64,000 bases of DNA, taken from Eutreptiella sp. 'Long Island Sound 2002' (Eukaryota > Euglenozoa > Euglenophyceae > Eutreptiales > Eutreptiaceae). The stretch is from contig OZ038384.1 of NCBI GenBank assembly GCA_964036045.1, forward strand, positions 27,261,771 through 27,325,770, in the 5' to 3' direction. The position numbers and the translations under genes were made by a program. This document shows, piece by piece, positions 9,935-20,483 of the stretch (within the stretch, counting starts at the first letter, position 1; every line of letters begins with the position of its first letter). Below the pieces are notes generated by a model, which saw nothing but the letters and a program-made list of their open reading frames with translations, was not told the DNA's origin and did not search any database.

Positions 9935-10113
9935 GACAGGACGCGGCGTTCAGCTGCTTGGAGTTCTCCTTTGCGTGTTGCTGCTCACTGCGACAAAACG
10001 CAGCTCATGTGATGCAAACTCTGCGTCAGAACACAGATTTTTCAGACATGCATTGTTATGCTTGGAACCTGTGAGATGTCCGCGCCATTGTGCAAGGGCT
10101 ACTGGCTCTGTCA

Positions 10114-10497
10114 TTAACGACCCTGTCCTGGGTTCCTGCGTTTCCTGAGCCTTCGCTTCTTGCGCTGTCGCCTGGTGTCACTCACATCAGTGGTGAAGGA
10201 CAGTGTGTCCGCTGCTGACAGTGCACTCGACAGCACTCCCTGGTGTGTGTGTCCTGTCCTCATTTCCTCACTTTCTGTACTGCTTGAGGAGTATGGTCCC
10301 ATCTCACGTGGCGCTGGCTCCCCGGATGCTTCCCCTGTCAGTTCATCACTGTCCATGGGTACCATACCCAAGGATGACCAGAGTGCCCTGGTGCCCTCTG
10401 ACTCTGATCCCGACCCTCCCCGCAAGCCTACCGAGGACTCTGACCCTGATGATGAATTTGGTGCAACATGCTGTGACCACAGTGGGCTTGAACACAT
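10114..10497 (-). CDS. Ser/Glu-rich frame ending in a basic nuclear-localisation-like tail
   Basis: A 127-codon minus-strand frame with acidic serine-rich N-terminal parts (SSSGSESSVG, GGSGSESEG, SSSSTESEEM) and a strongly basic end, RRQRKKRRLRKRRNP, which would act as a nuclear or nucleolar localisation signal. No domain is recognised. The arrangement suits a disordered N-terminal region of a chromatin-associated or transposon protein. Whether it is spliced to 9934..9272 cannot be settled by eye. Confidence 0.35.
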   Translation of the reverse strand: MCSSPLWSQHVAPNSSSGSESSVGLRGGSGSESEGTRALWSSLGMVPMDSDELTGEASGEPAPREMGPYSSSSTESEEMRTGHTHQGVLSSALSAADTLSFTTDVSDTRRQRKKRRLRKRRNPGQGR

Positions 10498-10504
10498 GGG
10501 GGGG

Positions 10505-11112
10505 GTGGGGGTACTCGAAGCCTAGTTTCGGAAACTTTTCACAACTTTTTGGTTCCGTACCAAGGTTTTTTTAGCTTCCTAAGCATTTAGGATGTGGCAT
10601 ATTTGAATTGTCAAGTATTTTTGCCCATTTTCAACCATTCCCACCTATTTCCTCCCCCGCATGGGTGTTAGCGCACGGGGTGCGCGCCGGGCATCATTAT
10701 TATGGGCCTTCAACCTACCGGTGCTATTGAGGAAACCGGGCTAATCATCCAATCCCAGCTTTGTTGCGTGGCCAAGTGGGCTTTCCCTTGCTGCCGAACA
10801 AAGCACTGAAGTGGGGTCAAGAATCATGGATCCGGGGTTTGTACAAGTTGGACTTTGTGGAAGAAGGGCATGTTCAGAGTGGGCATGTGGGCTTTCCCTT
10901 GCCACTCAACAAAGCATTGAAGTGGGGTCAAGAAGCATGGGTTTTAGGTTTGTCACAATTGGGACTTTATGGAAGAAGGATATGTTCAGAGTGGGCAAGT
11001 TGAAGGCAATTTCATTGACCTCATGTGGGCTTTGCTGCTGTGCCGTGCTACGGAGTATCCCAGCCTCTGTGTGCGCAGTATGCACGCAGTGCGCACGCAG
11101 TGCAACAACTTC
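10505..11112 (+). mobile_element. About 600-bp insertion-type repeat, partner at 37056..37757 (minus)
   Basis: The left end (GTACTCGAAGCCTAGTTT to CTAAGCATTTAGGATGTG, 10505..10610) matches the minus strand of 37720..37600. The right end (CAGCCTCTGTGTGCGCAGTA then TGCACGCAGTGCGCACGCAG) matches the minus strand of 37110..37060. The middle differs: here it holds a 115-bp tandem duplication. Because the second copy is a clean insertion inside another repeat, I read both as members of a small mobile family whose interior varies. Confidence 0.55.
10770..11000. repeat. Two-copy tandem duplication, about 115 bp
   Basis: Both units contain GTGGGCTTTCCCTTGC, AACAAAGCA-TGAAGTGGGG, TCAAGAA-CATGG and a GTTCAGAGTGGGCA end. 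A long plus-strand frame crosses both units but has no family signature. Confidence 0.6.
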
Positions 11113-11239
11113 GCATGCACCGTGTGTGCAGAAAATGGAGAGCTGTGCAACAAGTGAATGAATTAATGGCGAGAGGCTTCGTCCCCACAAAACTCGACCG
11201 TACCCCCGTCTACATCTACGTTGTGCCAGGCGTAACTTG

Positions 11240-11605
11240 CTTATTTTTTTACATAAGTCACATTTTTTTTTTGGAGTAAGTTGAGTGTGGAAAAAAAATT
11301 CAAAACGTATGTCATGCGATGTACGCTTTTTTTTGTCACGTGACCTACGCCCCGAAAAAAAAAATGCGCCGCTTACGCTATTTTAAAAAAAACTCCACTT
11401 CCATTTCATTTGTATGACGTAAACTACGTTTTTATTATATGCGACCTACGGCAAAAAAAAAAAGCAAGTTGCACACTTTACAAAAAAAAACGCGACTTAT
11501 GCTTTTTTTGTTAGAGACCTACACTTTTTTTGATACGCGCCCTACGACAAAAAAAAAGCAAATTGCGCCTTTTGAAAAAAAAGTACGATTTATGCCAAAA
11601 AACAC
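11240..11605. repeat. A/T homopolymer-rich degenerate repeat
   Basis: Runs of 7-12 A or T alternate with short GC-rich words such as GCGACCTACG, CGCGACTTATGC and ACGCGCCCTACG. Unit length is about 50-60 bases and poorly kept. No gene. Confidence 0.5.
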
Positions 11606-11621
11606 AAAAACTTCCCACTGC

Positions 11622-11862
11622 TGATTTTGTCACCCACTCTGAAGCATTGGGGACCCCTCAAATGGCAGGGGTGACGTAGCCACTACGCCCACTTGTGGGC
11701 TGCTTTCGATTTTGTTCCCGCTCCGAGCTTTGGGGACACCCCGGACGGCAGCGGTGATGAAGCCAGTCTGCCCACTCGTGGGCCACTTCTGATTTTGTCC
11801 CCCACTCTGAAGCGTTGGGGACCCCCTACACGGCAGGGGTGATGTAGCCAAGTTGCATCTTT
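11622..11862 (-). repeat. Tandem array of the TACGTCACCCC core unit, about 85 bp period
   Basis: Three units begin GATTTTGT at about 11622, 11708 and 11791 (plus strand). Read on the minus strand each gives GGCTACGTCACCCCTGCC, then GGGGTCCCCAA, GCTTCAGAG, and GACAAAATCAG. This is the same unit as at 29408..29815. The third unit runs into unrelated sequence near 11862. Confidence 0.7.
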
Positions 11863-13185
11863 GTGTGGCACGTTGTGAAGGTTCCGGGCTTCAAGGTGTC
11901 CACCCTGTACTCGTGGGACTTGATTGCCCAACGGTCCTTCGAGTTGTGACGTGTGGACAGCTTGGTCATTGCACGCCCTGAACCACCAAAACAGTCCATT
12001 TTCTTTAACGAAAGCCCGCAAGAACGGAGTGAAACCACGAGGTCCGCGATGCAATACGCAACACGAATCGTGCAGCGTCAAATGCATCTGAGGATGCTGT
12101 GGCGGTGCCCCCTAAAGGCGACTTGGGGGTTTGCAGGGATGCTTGAAGTGCTGAGGCACTTTTAGCACATATTATTCCATGCAAGTGACCCCGTTTTAGG
12201 GGATGGGACACGTTTTCTTTACACGTTGTTGCTGACACTCCCTTCACTCAGGCAGTACTAGTGGAAAACAGCCACGTGTCTTGTCACGGGCGCAACCCAG
12301 GGTGTCTTGTCGCCCAGGGCAGATATACTTGTTTTTGTCAGGGAGATGAGAGCATAATGAGGGAATAAGCAGTTTAGGGCCTGCCTTCACAGACCCTAAC
12401 TGTTGTTTGACCTTTTCGGCTTAGCAAGGGTACGGGGGGACAAGTAGGGGGAGGCAGCAGGACGGAACAGATCGCACGCAGAGCAGGCCACCATCGAGCC
12501 AGCACTTATGCACCTCTGACTGTACATACTGAACTCCCAAAACCTCCTGAACTCTGCAACGGCTACAATCCCAGCTTTGAGGGGATGAGGGGAGCGTGTG
12601 AAAACCTCGATTGAGACCAAAGGCGACTGTGCCCCGCATAGGAAGCAACGCGGCACCGCGGCATGACACAATGCATACGGTGAAATTCCCCATCCTAGAG
12701 TCTTTTATTGATTCCACCCCCAGCGCGGACAACGGTGCCTCCGTGAGCGGATAGTGGACCATCAATACGGCATGATGCTCTAGGTAACACGCATGCGGGG
12801 CGAGCTCCTGATGCCACCACGCATGCACAACGAGGATTATCAGTCCACATCCGTCTTTCCCTGTTGTGGACCGTTGTATCCTCGCAAGATCACTTGCCAC
12901 CCCACACCCAAAAACCTACGTGAGCAAGTACTCTGCTGCCCAAAAGCCCGTACCTCCAAACCCAGGCACAAAGACTCGCGTCAATCTTAGGCCACGCTAA
13001 CTACCCGCCCCTTACGACCCAAACATGTGCACTTTGTCGCCTTTTCTGTGTCTTGTTTTTGTGTCTATGTTTTCCATGTGTCGCCTGTACTGTAATAGGT
13101 GGTGAAGAATAATTCTACATTCATTGCGTGTCCTATGCATACACACTTTGAAACGCAAATTCGTTGTCTCTATTTGCCAATTTGC
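11863..13185. other. No recognised gene; one coding-like minus frame
   Basis: The best frame is minus-strand 12900..12421 (159 codons, Cys-rich C-terminal part). It starts MASDLARIQRSTTGKDG and has no recognised domain. A minus-strand frame at 12087..11683 runs into the tandem array and is therefore artefactual. Nothing else is supported. Confidence 0.25.
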
Positions 13186-13189
13186 CCAG

Positions 13190-14075
13190 ACCTGGGCGAA
13201 ATTTCCCCTAGCCCCCCCGGATAGCAAAAAAGGTATACATATTTTGATGTCTTGATGACCCTGGGCGAAATTTCCCCCAGCTCCGCCTCTTGTGCAAAAT
13301 GTATAGGTCAAAAACACCAATCAATGATCGTGGGCGATATCTATTCCAGCCCCCCCCTGTTGTTTCTTTGCTTCTCCTGTACCTGATATGTTGCCCTTTG
13401 CCTCACTGTCACTTAGGCCGGGCAGTCGATAAAGTTGAATCTGGGCAAAATTTCTTCCAGCTTGCCTTGACACCCTTTACCCATAGGGTGGTACCTCTGT
13501 TGGGTTCTGTTCAACGACTCTTAGTGGTGCTTCTGCCAATGTGGCTGTGAGACATGATTGATGTGCGCTTTCTTCAAACAGCCGTGGGGGTACTCGCGTT
13601 CGGACCCCGAAGGCTGTGATTCGGGTGGCATTGAACAAAGGGAGGACACTCCCGCTGTTGCAGCTGGCGCACGATTTGCGTCACAACAGAAAGACTAGAC
13701 GTAATGTTGGGCATGTGCGGGCTGCCTGGGGTTCTAGTCGTCCACCAAGATGGTTGTTGGTCCTACAGAAGCACCAAAAGCAAATGGTGGGCAGTTTATT
13801 GGTAAGGGTGCCAAACCAAAGGCACCTGGCGTGAGGAAGCGGCGATAGAGTGACAGTGGTGTGTGCTCTGACTACTGTGTTGTATGTTTTCCCTGTTACA
13901 CGTCAGAATGGCGTTCCGCACTATCTCTGCAGATACTATTGACGTTTTGCGCACTGTTTTTTTGTGTTTTACTAAAGCTGGAAGAAATTTCACCTAGGTT
14001 CAGGTATTTCCCGGAATACACGGTTCGTTTTTACATTTTTGTAAAGCTGGAGGAAATTTCGTCTAGGCGTCTCAT
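13190..14075. repeat. Series of palindromic GAAATTTC motifs
   Basis: Six related words occur at about 13192, 13261, 13330, 13440, 13977 and 14045. The best pair reads CTGGGCGAAATTTCCCCTAG and CTGGGCGAAATTTCCCCCAG, each an imperfect dyad centred on AAATTT with CTGGG/CCCAG arms. The last two are GCTGGAAGAAATTTCACCTA and GCTGGAGGAAATTTCGTCTA. Spacing is 70-110 bases except for one gap of about 540. The same GAAATTTCGC word lies in the intron and the upstream flank of the gene at 16279..14486. Could be stem-loop, protein-binding or transposon-derived; function unknown. Confidence 0.5.
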
Positions 14076-14485
14076 TAATGGCAAATAGAGACCTCGATTA
14101 TGATGCATGAATTTGAGTGACTATCAATTGCCAGTTTTTGGGCACACACATGGTGCATCAATCCTTGCCAAGGGTGTGCTACCCTACTTCTTGCACTGCA
14201 TCGCCTTGGTGGATGATACATTTGTGTGTAACAGTGGAACAGTTTGTTGTATTCCATAAACCTTCTTTCTTCCTCTGCTTTTCCAGTCGGCATGCATGCT
14301 TATTGTGTTTTGACCAGTGGGGTGTGGTTACATGAGAATGGCATTTTAGGTAAATAGAGATACTCCTTTTTTCCTACCAAGTGCAAGGGGTCCCCTAGGT
14401 GCAGAAGTCATACCCTGTTTTTTTTCCGGGGGGGGGGTACAATATGGCCCCGCGGAGCCCAGCCTGTGGGTAGGGGGGTGGGCAG

Positions 14486-16279
14486 TTAGCGTGGCCTAAG
14501 TCCGGGGGGATTGCTGGCTACCCCCTTCTTGGCCTTTGGCTTAGATGCCTTCGGCTTTGGGGTTCCCTTGGGCTTGGCATCCACGTCCGGCGTACTATCC
14601 ATGCAGTCCTGGTCATCAGGGTCATCAGGTACATAAGCCACTCCAGTCCTGTCGACATGCACACCCTTGTCCAGTTGTGGCAACACAAACTCCTAGTAGA
14701 TTGGGGCCAGAGGGTTAGCCTCTTTGAAAGTACCAGTTGTGAGCTCAACAGTTTCTTTAGGTAGTTCATCAACCGCAGCTTTGAGGAAACCAAATACAAC
14801 CGAAATTTTCGACTTGAGACGAATGTGAAGCTGAACAACCAGATTTGGAGAGGAAGACCCCACCAGCACCCAGTTTGTAAGATTCATCGGGACTTTCAGA
14901 ACCTCCAGCACCCATTGAACAGCCTCAGGACACAGGGTACTAGGTAATGGGCCTTCACTGAACGTAACGTACATCGGCAGCTAAACAGATGGTGCAAATT
15001 GGGCAAAATGGCGGGAGTGGCGAAATTTCGCTTCATTTTTCGAATTTGGCTGATTTGGGGTACCAATTCACAGGGGAAAATGTACCTTCCTAGGAATTGG
15101 AGTCAACGTGACAACCGTTGTCACTGATTGCATCATAGTGAAATTCCGACTGCGGCTGCCAGTGTTGTACACCATGACGCTCACCTGATTCACTCCCTCC
15201 TCAGCCACATCAGTGTGCAGCTGGCTCATGATGATTCGAACGTCCGCCAATTCACCAGCAACCACCACTGGTTTCCCCATTGAAACATGTCGCACAGCAA
15301 GAGGTGGTAGACCCATGGACTAGCCCTTTGGAACCTCAATGACAGCCAGTATGAACGACAACCCAACGACAGTAGCATTCAAAATGGTAGTAGGATTCAG
15401 AAGATTAGTAATATTAGTAGTAGTATTAGTAGTAGGATTCTTCATATCCACACACTGTGGTAAATCATGACGAGTTGCCTGCTGCACATGCCGGATTGTA
15501 TTTAGCAGTTTCAAGTGGTCCAGTTTGTTTCCACACCGTCGTTGAGATAGCATCATTGGTTGCCAACGGAGAGATGGCACATTCTGCCGCACAATGTCTA
15601 GGGGGACTCTAACAAAGGTACGCTGAATCATGTCAGGAAGAGCATAAACCCGCCGAAGCAGATCCGCATGACGAAGTTGTAAAGCATCAACACGTGCCCC
15701 AATTGTCGGAACGGCATCAAGTAGTGAGACATGACCCGGAAATGGTGGTAGGGCTGGCAAATGTAACACGGCCATATCTGTGCAATTTATGGAGTGGTCA
15801 GGATGCAGCGGGTCCAGCCCATAATTCTTTTTCACCCAGTTGTCATACCAGGGCGCCATCTGGTGGTTCTGCATGCTTTGCCAAAGCCAAGTTGCTTGTT
15901 CTCGTGCATTGGCAGTAAGTGAGGGCATAGCTGCATGCACAAGTCCTGTGGGAGCCAACAATCGGCGTGTCCTCCGGCTCAATGAAATAGGCATTGGTAC
16001 ATCCTGGGACTGTGCATGAGGGGCCGCCATCTTTCTCAGAAGTCGCCACAAGCATAGCAATTGATTTGAGAAAACAGTGTACCAACGGGGCTTCTTCCGT
16101 ATTCCATGGGCAAAGAGCAACCGTGTAAAGTCCTTCCGTGATCGTCGATTTGTCCGCATTGCCAGGGCCCGGACAGCCAATAACCTTGCAGAGCCCCCAA
16201 TGGCAACATCCGTCATGAGGTCATCAACGTTCTGAAACTCACGACTTGCCACAACCACCCTTAGCAGTGCCGGATCCAT
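14486..16279 (-). CDS. Uncharacterised spliced gene (3 to 4 exons)
   Basis: Four consecutive minus-strand frames lie in one register. A clear intron (15085..14981, donor AAG|GTACAT, acceptor TTTAG|CTGCCG) joins them in phase 0. The TAG at 15322..15320 also fits a splice acceptor (GGGCTAG|TCCATG) after TACTAAT branch-like words; a phase-0 donor at 15451 (GT|GGAT) would remove the Asn/Thr-rich microsatellite frame. The TAG at 14695..14693 is either the stop or another acceptor (CTACTAG|GAG); beyond it a Lys/Pro-rich frame runs to TAA at 14486. ATG at 16279 is the first start (MDPALLRVVVASREF). The protein has an Arg-rich N-terminal third and a C-terminal part rich in short beta-like segments. 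No family recognised; no membrane segment is certain. Confidence 0.55.
14981..15085 (-). other. Spliceosomal intron, 105 bp
   Basis: Donor G|GTACAT and acceptor CATCTGTTTAG|C. Removal keeps phase 0 and joins TPIPRK to LPMYVTF. The intron carries a GAAATTTCGC-centred block (plus strand 15015..15065) that is repeated upstream of the gene at 16537..16590, so intron and 5' flank share a repeat. Confidence 0.7.
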
Positions 16280-16464
16280 GTCCTGTGGTCACCTCAAAGC
16301 AAATACTCACATATTTGCCTCAGAACAGGGAACATACTGCATGTCAAGATTGTCAGAATGTTCATAAAATTCATCAAAGGCACAACTTTCGGGACAAATG
16401 AAATCACATTAGCACACAAATATACAAATACGCAATAAGGGTATCAAAACATACAAAAATGAAA

Positions 16465-16600
16465 GAGTGGCGAAATTTTGCGTCTCATGAGAGAAAAAAT
16501 GCATGAAAAAGCAGTATGATATCGGCCAATTTCAAAGGAGTGACGAAATTTCGCTACATTTTTGGAATTTGGCGAATTTGGGGGTTGAAATTGACTATTT
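16465..16600. repeat. Short repeat shared with the 105-bp intron
   Basis: GTGACGAAATTTCGCTACAT, then TTTTTGGAATTTGGCGAATT, matches 15020..15062 nearly base for base. A shorter related copy starts at 16467 (GTGGCGAAATTTTGCGTC). A C17 tract follows at 16662..16678. It may mark a further upstream intron or a small mobile sequence. Confidence 0.5.
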
Positions 16601-17148
16601 AGAATTGAAACATCGGTATGGTTCAAAAAATGGCTTTTAAAACACCAACTGAAGCAGTGACCCCCCCCCCCCCCCCCCTGCATTTCATACCCTAAAAAAA
16701 CACCCCAGTTCGGGGTAACAAATTAAACTTCTGGAGGGTCACCAGGGCGGGCAATTGAGGCCTCCTAAGTGCAATGCAACCACTGTGTGTGCAGCAAGGT
16801 AGGCAGGTAGGTGCCAAATGGTCGCGTGATAGGGTGATACCTCCAAGTTGCAGGCTATCCATAAAGTGTTTCCCTACGTCTTTGTAGTGTCCAAGTGTCC
16901 GTCTAAGGTATTTGTGTACCCTAGATGGATGCCTGGTATGGGATCTACGAATGCTAGTTTTGCAGGCTGCTATGCCAACGGCTTGGAGGGTGCGGGACGG
17001 CCTGGCTGAAGGGGAAGTGTGAGAGGGCCCTAATATGGACCCCCAACGGCCGCCTCAGGCTACCCGGCCGGAGCCACTCCCAACAAGGCAGCCATTGGAC
17101 CAACTTTATGGTTCTGCTATCCCTCTGCCGTGCTCCTGTGCCTTGTAG

Positions 17149-17475
17149 GTGCTCTGTAGCATGAGCAACCCTTTCTATCGTGTCATCAAGGACCAGCCGA
17201 CGAATATCATGGTCCTGATACGCACGGCTGTACTGAGGTCGGAGAGCCCAGTGTTCTTGTTGTCCTTCACCCAAGCATTGGCTGACTTCATCAAGCACAT
17301 CAACCCCAAGGTGCAGAAGTCGAAGCCGCAAGAACCGCACATGTCCGGGCATCTATGGGACGACCTGGTCAAGATACAGTGCGGAACAGCTCGCCGCAGT
17401 CTGACCCTTGAAGTATCGGACTACCGCCGGAAATTTCCGACGGTACTTCTCCAAGGACTAGCACAGCTGGTTTAG
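17149..17475 (+). CDS. Uncharacterised coding-like frame
   Basis: A 108-codon plus-strand frame with protein-like composition (NPFYRVIKDQPTNIMVLIRT, TQALADFIKHINPKVQ, SGHLWDDLVKIQC). There is no low complexity and no repeat. It starts at ATG and ends TAG just before 17476. No family recognised. It could be an exon of a host gene or a remnant of an element; the plus-strand frames at 17619..18068 and 18056..18577 follow with weaker coding appearance. Confidence 0.35.
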   Translation: MLCSMSNPFYRVIKDQPTNIMVLIRTAVLRSESPVFLLSFTQALADFIKHINPKVQKSKPQEPHMSGHLWDDLVKIQCGTARRSLTLEVSDYRRKFPTVLLQGLAQLV

Positions 17476-19680
17476 GAGGTCAGCCGACATGCAACACGCA
17501 ACGGAGTATGGCTGCCCAACTGCAAACCATGTGAGAATGCTGTGGAGTCAAATGCTGAAGTTGTCCCTGAACCATCCTCCAAGTTGGTCCAGCGCGAGCA
17601 GAATGCCCCATCCGAACAATGTCACTCCGCCCTAGAGGAAATGGACTTATCCTCTCTCTCAAAGGCGGCGTTAAGGTGATTCTGCGTCCATGGAGCAACA
17701 TAGCTATGATGCCGGGACGGGAGCCACATCAACAACTCGCTCAGCAACGCGGCCACACAAAGGGCCCACGCAAACCCGCAACCACCACAGCAGCTAAACC
17801 TAGAAGCGGCAATATCATTGATGGTACCGTTTATGGTGCCAGTCCCGCTTTCGCATTGGCCCCGTCAAGGGAACATGCGAGGTTTGCATGGACACGGCAA
17901 CAAGGACAGATACACGTGCAAGAAGCAATGAAGTTCCAAAAGGTCATCAAGCGGCTTCGGAGGGACCTGGGCATCCTTGGAGGCCAGGAACCAAGCATGG
18001 AGGCCGTATGGAATTGCGACAGCAGGCATTTGCGTCCACGGCGGTCGGCTAGAGAGTGCACATCATAAGGGGGAACACACTGCCTAGGCTGCGGGACGAT
18101 CCAAGCCAGTGCAGCTCGCGCCAGACCCAATTCCAGGTCCCATGTGGCGTACACACAACTGCAGACGGCAAACATTGGCATCACGACCCTGAAGTGGAAC
18201 GGCCGCGTCGTCGCGGTGATCACAACGCACAGGCGCGAGGGCAGTCTCCAACCGTGCAACTCGTACGGGATCCTCATCAAGGGCCTCATGCGGTGTGCAC
18301 ACGGCAAAGGAATGCTGTGTTGCTACCATGGCCGCCCAAGGAGCAACTATTGAACCATTCCGCTTGTGACCTTATAAGGACTGTTTCTTGGTCAACGGTG
18401 CCCGGTGGACGCCGGATGATTTTGGCGCGTTGCCGGCCGGATGAAGGTGGATGTGCAGCGGGCACGGCGTACTGCCAATGTCATGCTGACGGATGCGTGA
18501 CGCAGGCGCTACGTGCGCACTGTGGTGGGCCAGGCCATTTACAAGAGACTGCCGCCCTCACCACCCCCACCCTATAAGAACATTGGGTAGGACAGGGTGG
18601 TGTGCCCGCCCCGAATCGCGGCGCCCAAGGCGCGACCATGGTGACAGATGATTCCCAGGGACCGTGCAGGAATGTGGGCAGGAGAGGCGTTACAGCGGGA
18701 CAGGGCGCAGTCGGGCCCTCGTTGACCGCTTGCCTGGCAAGACCAAGTCGGGATTGCAGCTATGACGCCTCCCCACCAAGGATCTTGTACCATTCCGCAC
18801 AAGGCAGTCCCCATGTTGTTCCCTATGTGTGCCACACACACTCTTCCGCCAAGTAACCACGGATGATTAGGGCTGTACATTGGTTGCAGACCTTTTTCTG
18901 ATCTCATACATGCATCCCGGATACCGACCTATTTGTCATCTACCTTTGGCAAACATCTATGGTGCCCACCATCCCACTCATGCATGCAAACTTACATCCT
19001 CGGGCACCTGGAATGGCACACACCTCGCATGCAGCATTTCATGCATGCAATGCAAGCCGAAGCTGGCACACATGTACGCGTTGTGGGACACCATTTGCAT
19101 ACATGCACACATGTTCCCCGCGGTGACAATCTGAACCTTCGACGCGCTGCTGCATTAGGAGACGTTCACACACATTAAGGACCCCACATATGGATGCCAT
19201 CGGCTACGTCACACACAGGCACATCCCGTGTGAGGCGTTGCCAGCGCACTTGATCTACGAGCACTGCGAATGATCAAATAGATACCCGTTCCCTGCATGA
19301 TGCACACATCACATCCACATCGAGCAACTGCCAGTCAAGCGTGGTAGATCGTCTACAGTATTGCGTGAAGGAGTGACACGTGTTATGCCGGCATGCTGCA
19401 TGGACCTCTAGCCTGCTCAGTTATTGAATGCACCTATGCGGTACATAAATGGACCTTTAGCTTTCCCGGCTTCTCCCGAGTACACTCAATGACACCTTGA
19501 GCTTTGAGAAGGAAAATAATATAGTACCACTAGCTCACTTCCATGGCTGCAAAGCATGGTACTCCTTCGGGTTGACTTGGGGTCTGGCGAATAGATTAGT
19601 TTGAAACAAGGCAAATATACAAGCCATCACGGGTATATGGAGCGTGGGGCATGCTAACTATAAGCTGCCATGTCTGTCTT
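17476..19680. other. No recognised gene; GC-rich plus-strand frames
   Basis: Frames at 17619..18068 and 18056..18577 are open but have no family motif. The part 18960..19110 has many GCATGC/CATGCA words, and 18860..19500 has no supported gene. I see no repeat shared with other parts of the window. Confidence 0.25.
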
Positions 19681-19686
19681 TCATCC

Positions 19687-19762
19687 TAAGGCGGCCGTGG
19701 TGCAGTGGTAGAGCAACTTGCGTCACCCGTAGGAATGCTGGTTCCATGCCCACCACGCTCTG
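19687..19762 (+). repeat. tRNA-like head (probable SINE)
   Basis: GCGGCCGTGGTGCAGTGGTA at the 5' end is a good tRNA start with A box (TGGTGCAGTGGTAGAGC). About 32 bases later GGTTCCATGCC is a degraded B box. The T arm does not pair, so it is not a functional tRNA. The 5' part resembles a tRNA-Gly. Confidence 0.4.
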
Positions 19763-20483
19763 GCGCCGCTCGGTCACAGCGGAAGACGAGAATGAAGAGG
19801 AAATGCGCCAGCCAGCACATAGCGGTGTAGGTGGCGGAGCGTGCTGTAGGTATGTTGTGTTGGTCTTCTATTTAGCCCAAATTGAAGTGATTCTCCTTGA
19901 CAAGCAGAAAAGCAAAGTGGTGGCCGAAAATATATCCTAACAAACAAATGACTTCCTTGTAAAAGGTTGAAGCAAGTGGTAAGCTTGGAACGCTCTGGTG
20001 CACATAGGACACATGGACGGCCTCGTGGTATGCGATGTAGACTGACATCGTCAACACTAGAGGTTCAAAACCTGGTTCGTCTATACGCCCAGAAGCCCGT
20101 TGGCAAGGCCCCCACGACCGCCCCCTACAGCAGCGCGCTCAACCACCAGTACCGCCGGTGGACGGGTGGTGTGTCTCGTCTTCAATTCGCACTGTGCCCA
20201 CATTTGTTTTCTAAGTATTTGAGCGGGGGCTCCCACAATTCAATGGGTTGTCCGTCGTGGCGTCCAAACACATTTTGCGTGTCGGATGGGGACCGGAGTG
20301 AAACAGACTCTGTAGTGCCCTCACAGTTGTGCTATCATGCTCAGCGGACTCAATGTGCGATAGTGGAGGGGACTAATCGTTACTGAGGAGCTTAGGCTCC
20401 AATCGCAATGTTAGGTTGTCCGACGCTTCATCGTGGTGGGGGTGCGAGGGATGTGTTGGTGAAAAGGGTAGTTGGATTGAAAG

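Noticed and set aside
14693-15322. Two in-frame TAG codons in an otherwise coding register, suggesting UAG read as Gln (as in some green algae and ciliates).
   Set aside because: Both TAGs fit splice acceptors with branch-like words upstream, and the second may simply be the stop. The ABC gene gives no support because it contains no in-frame TAG. Too little evidence for a variant code.
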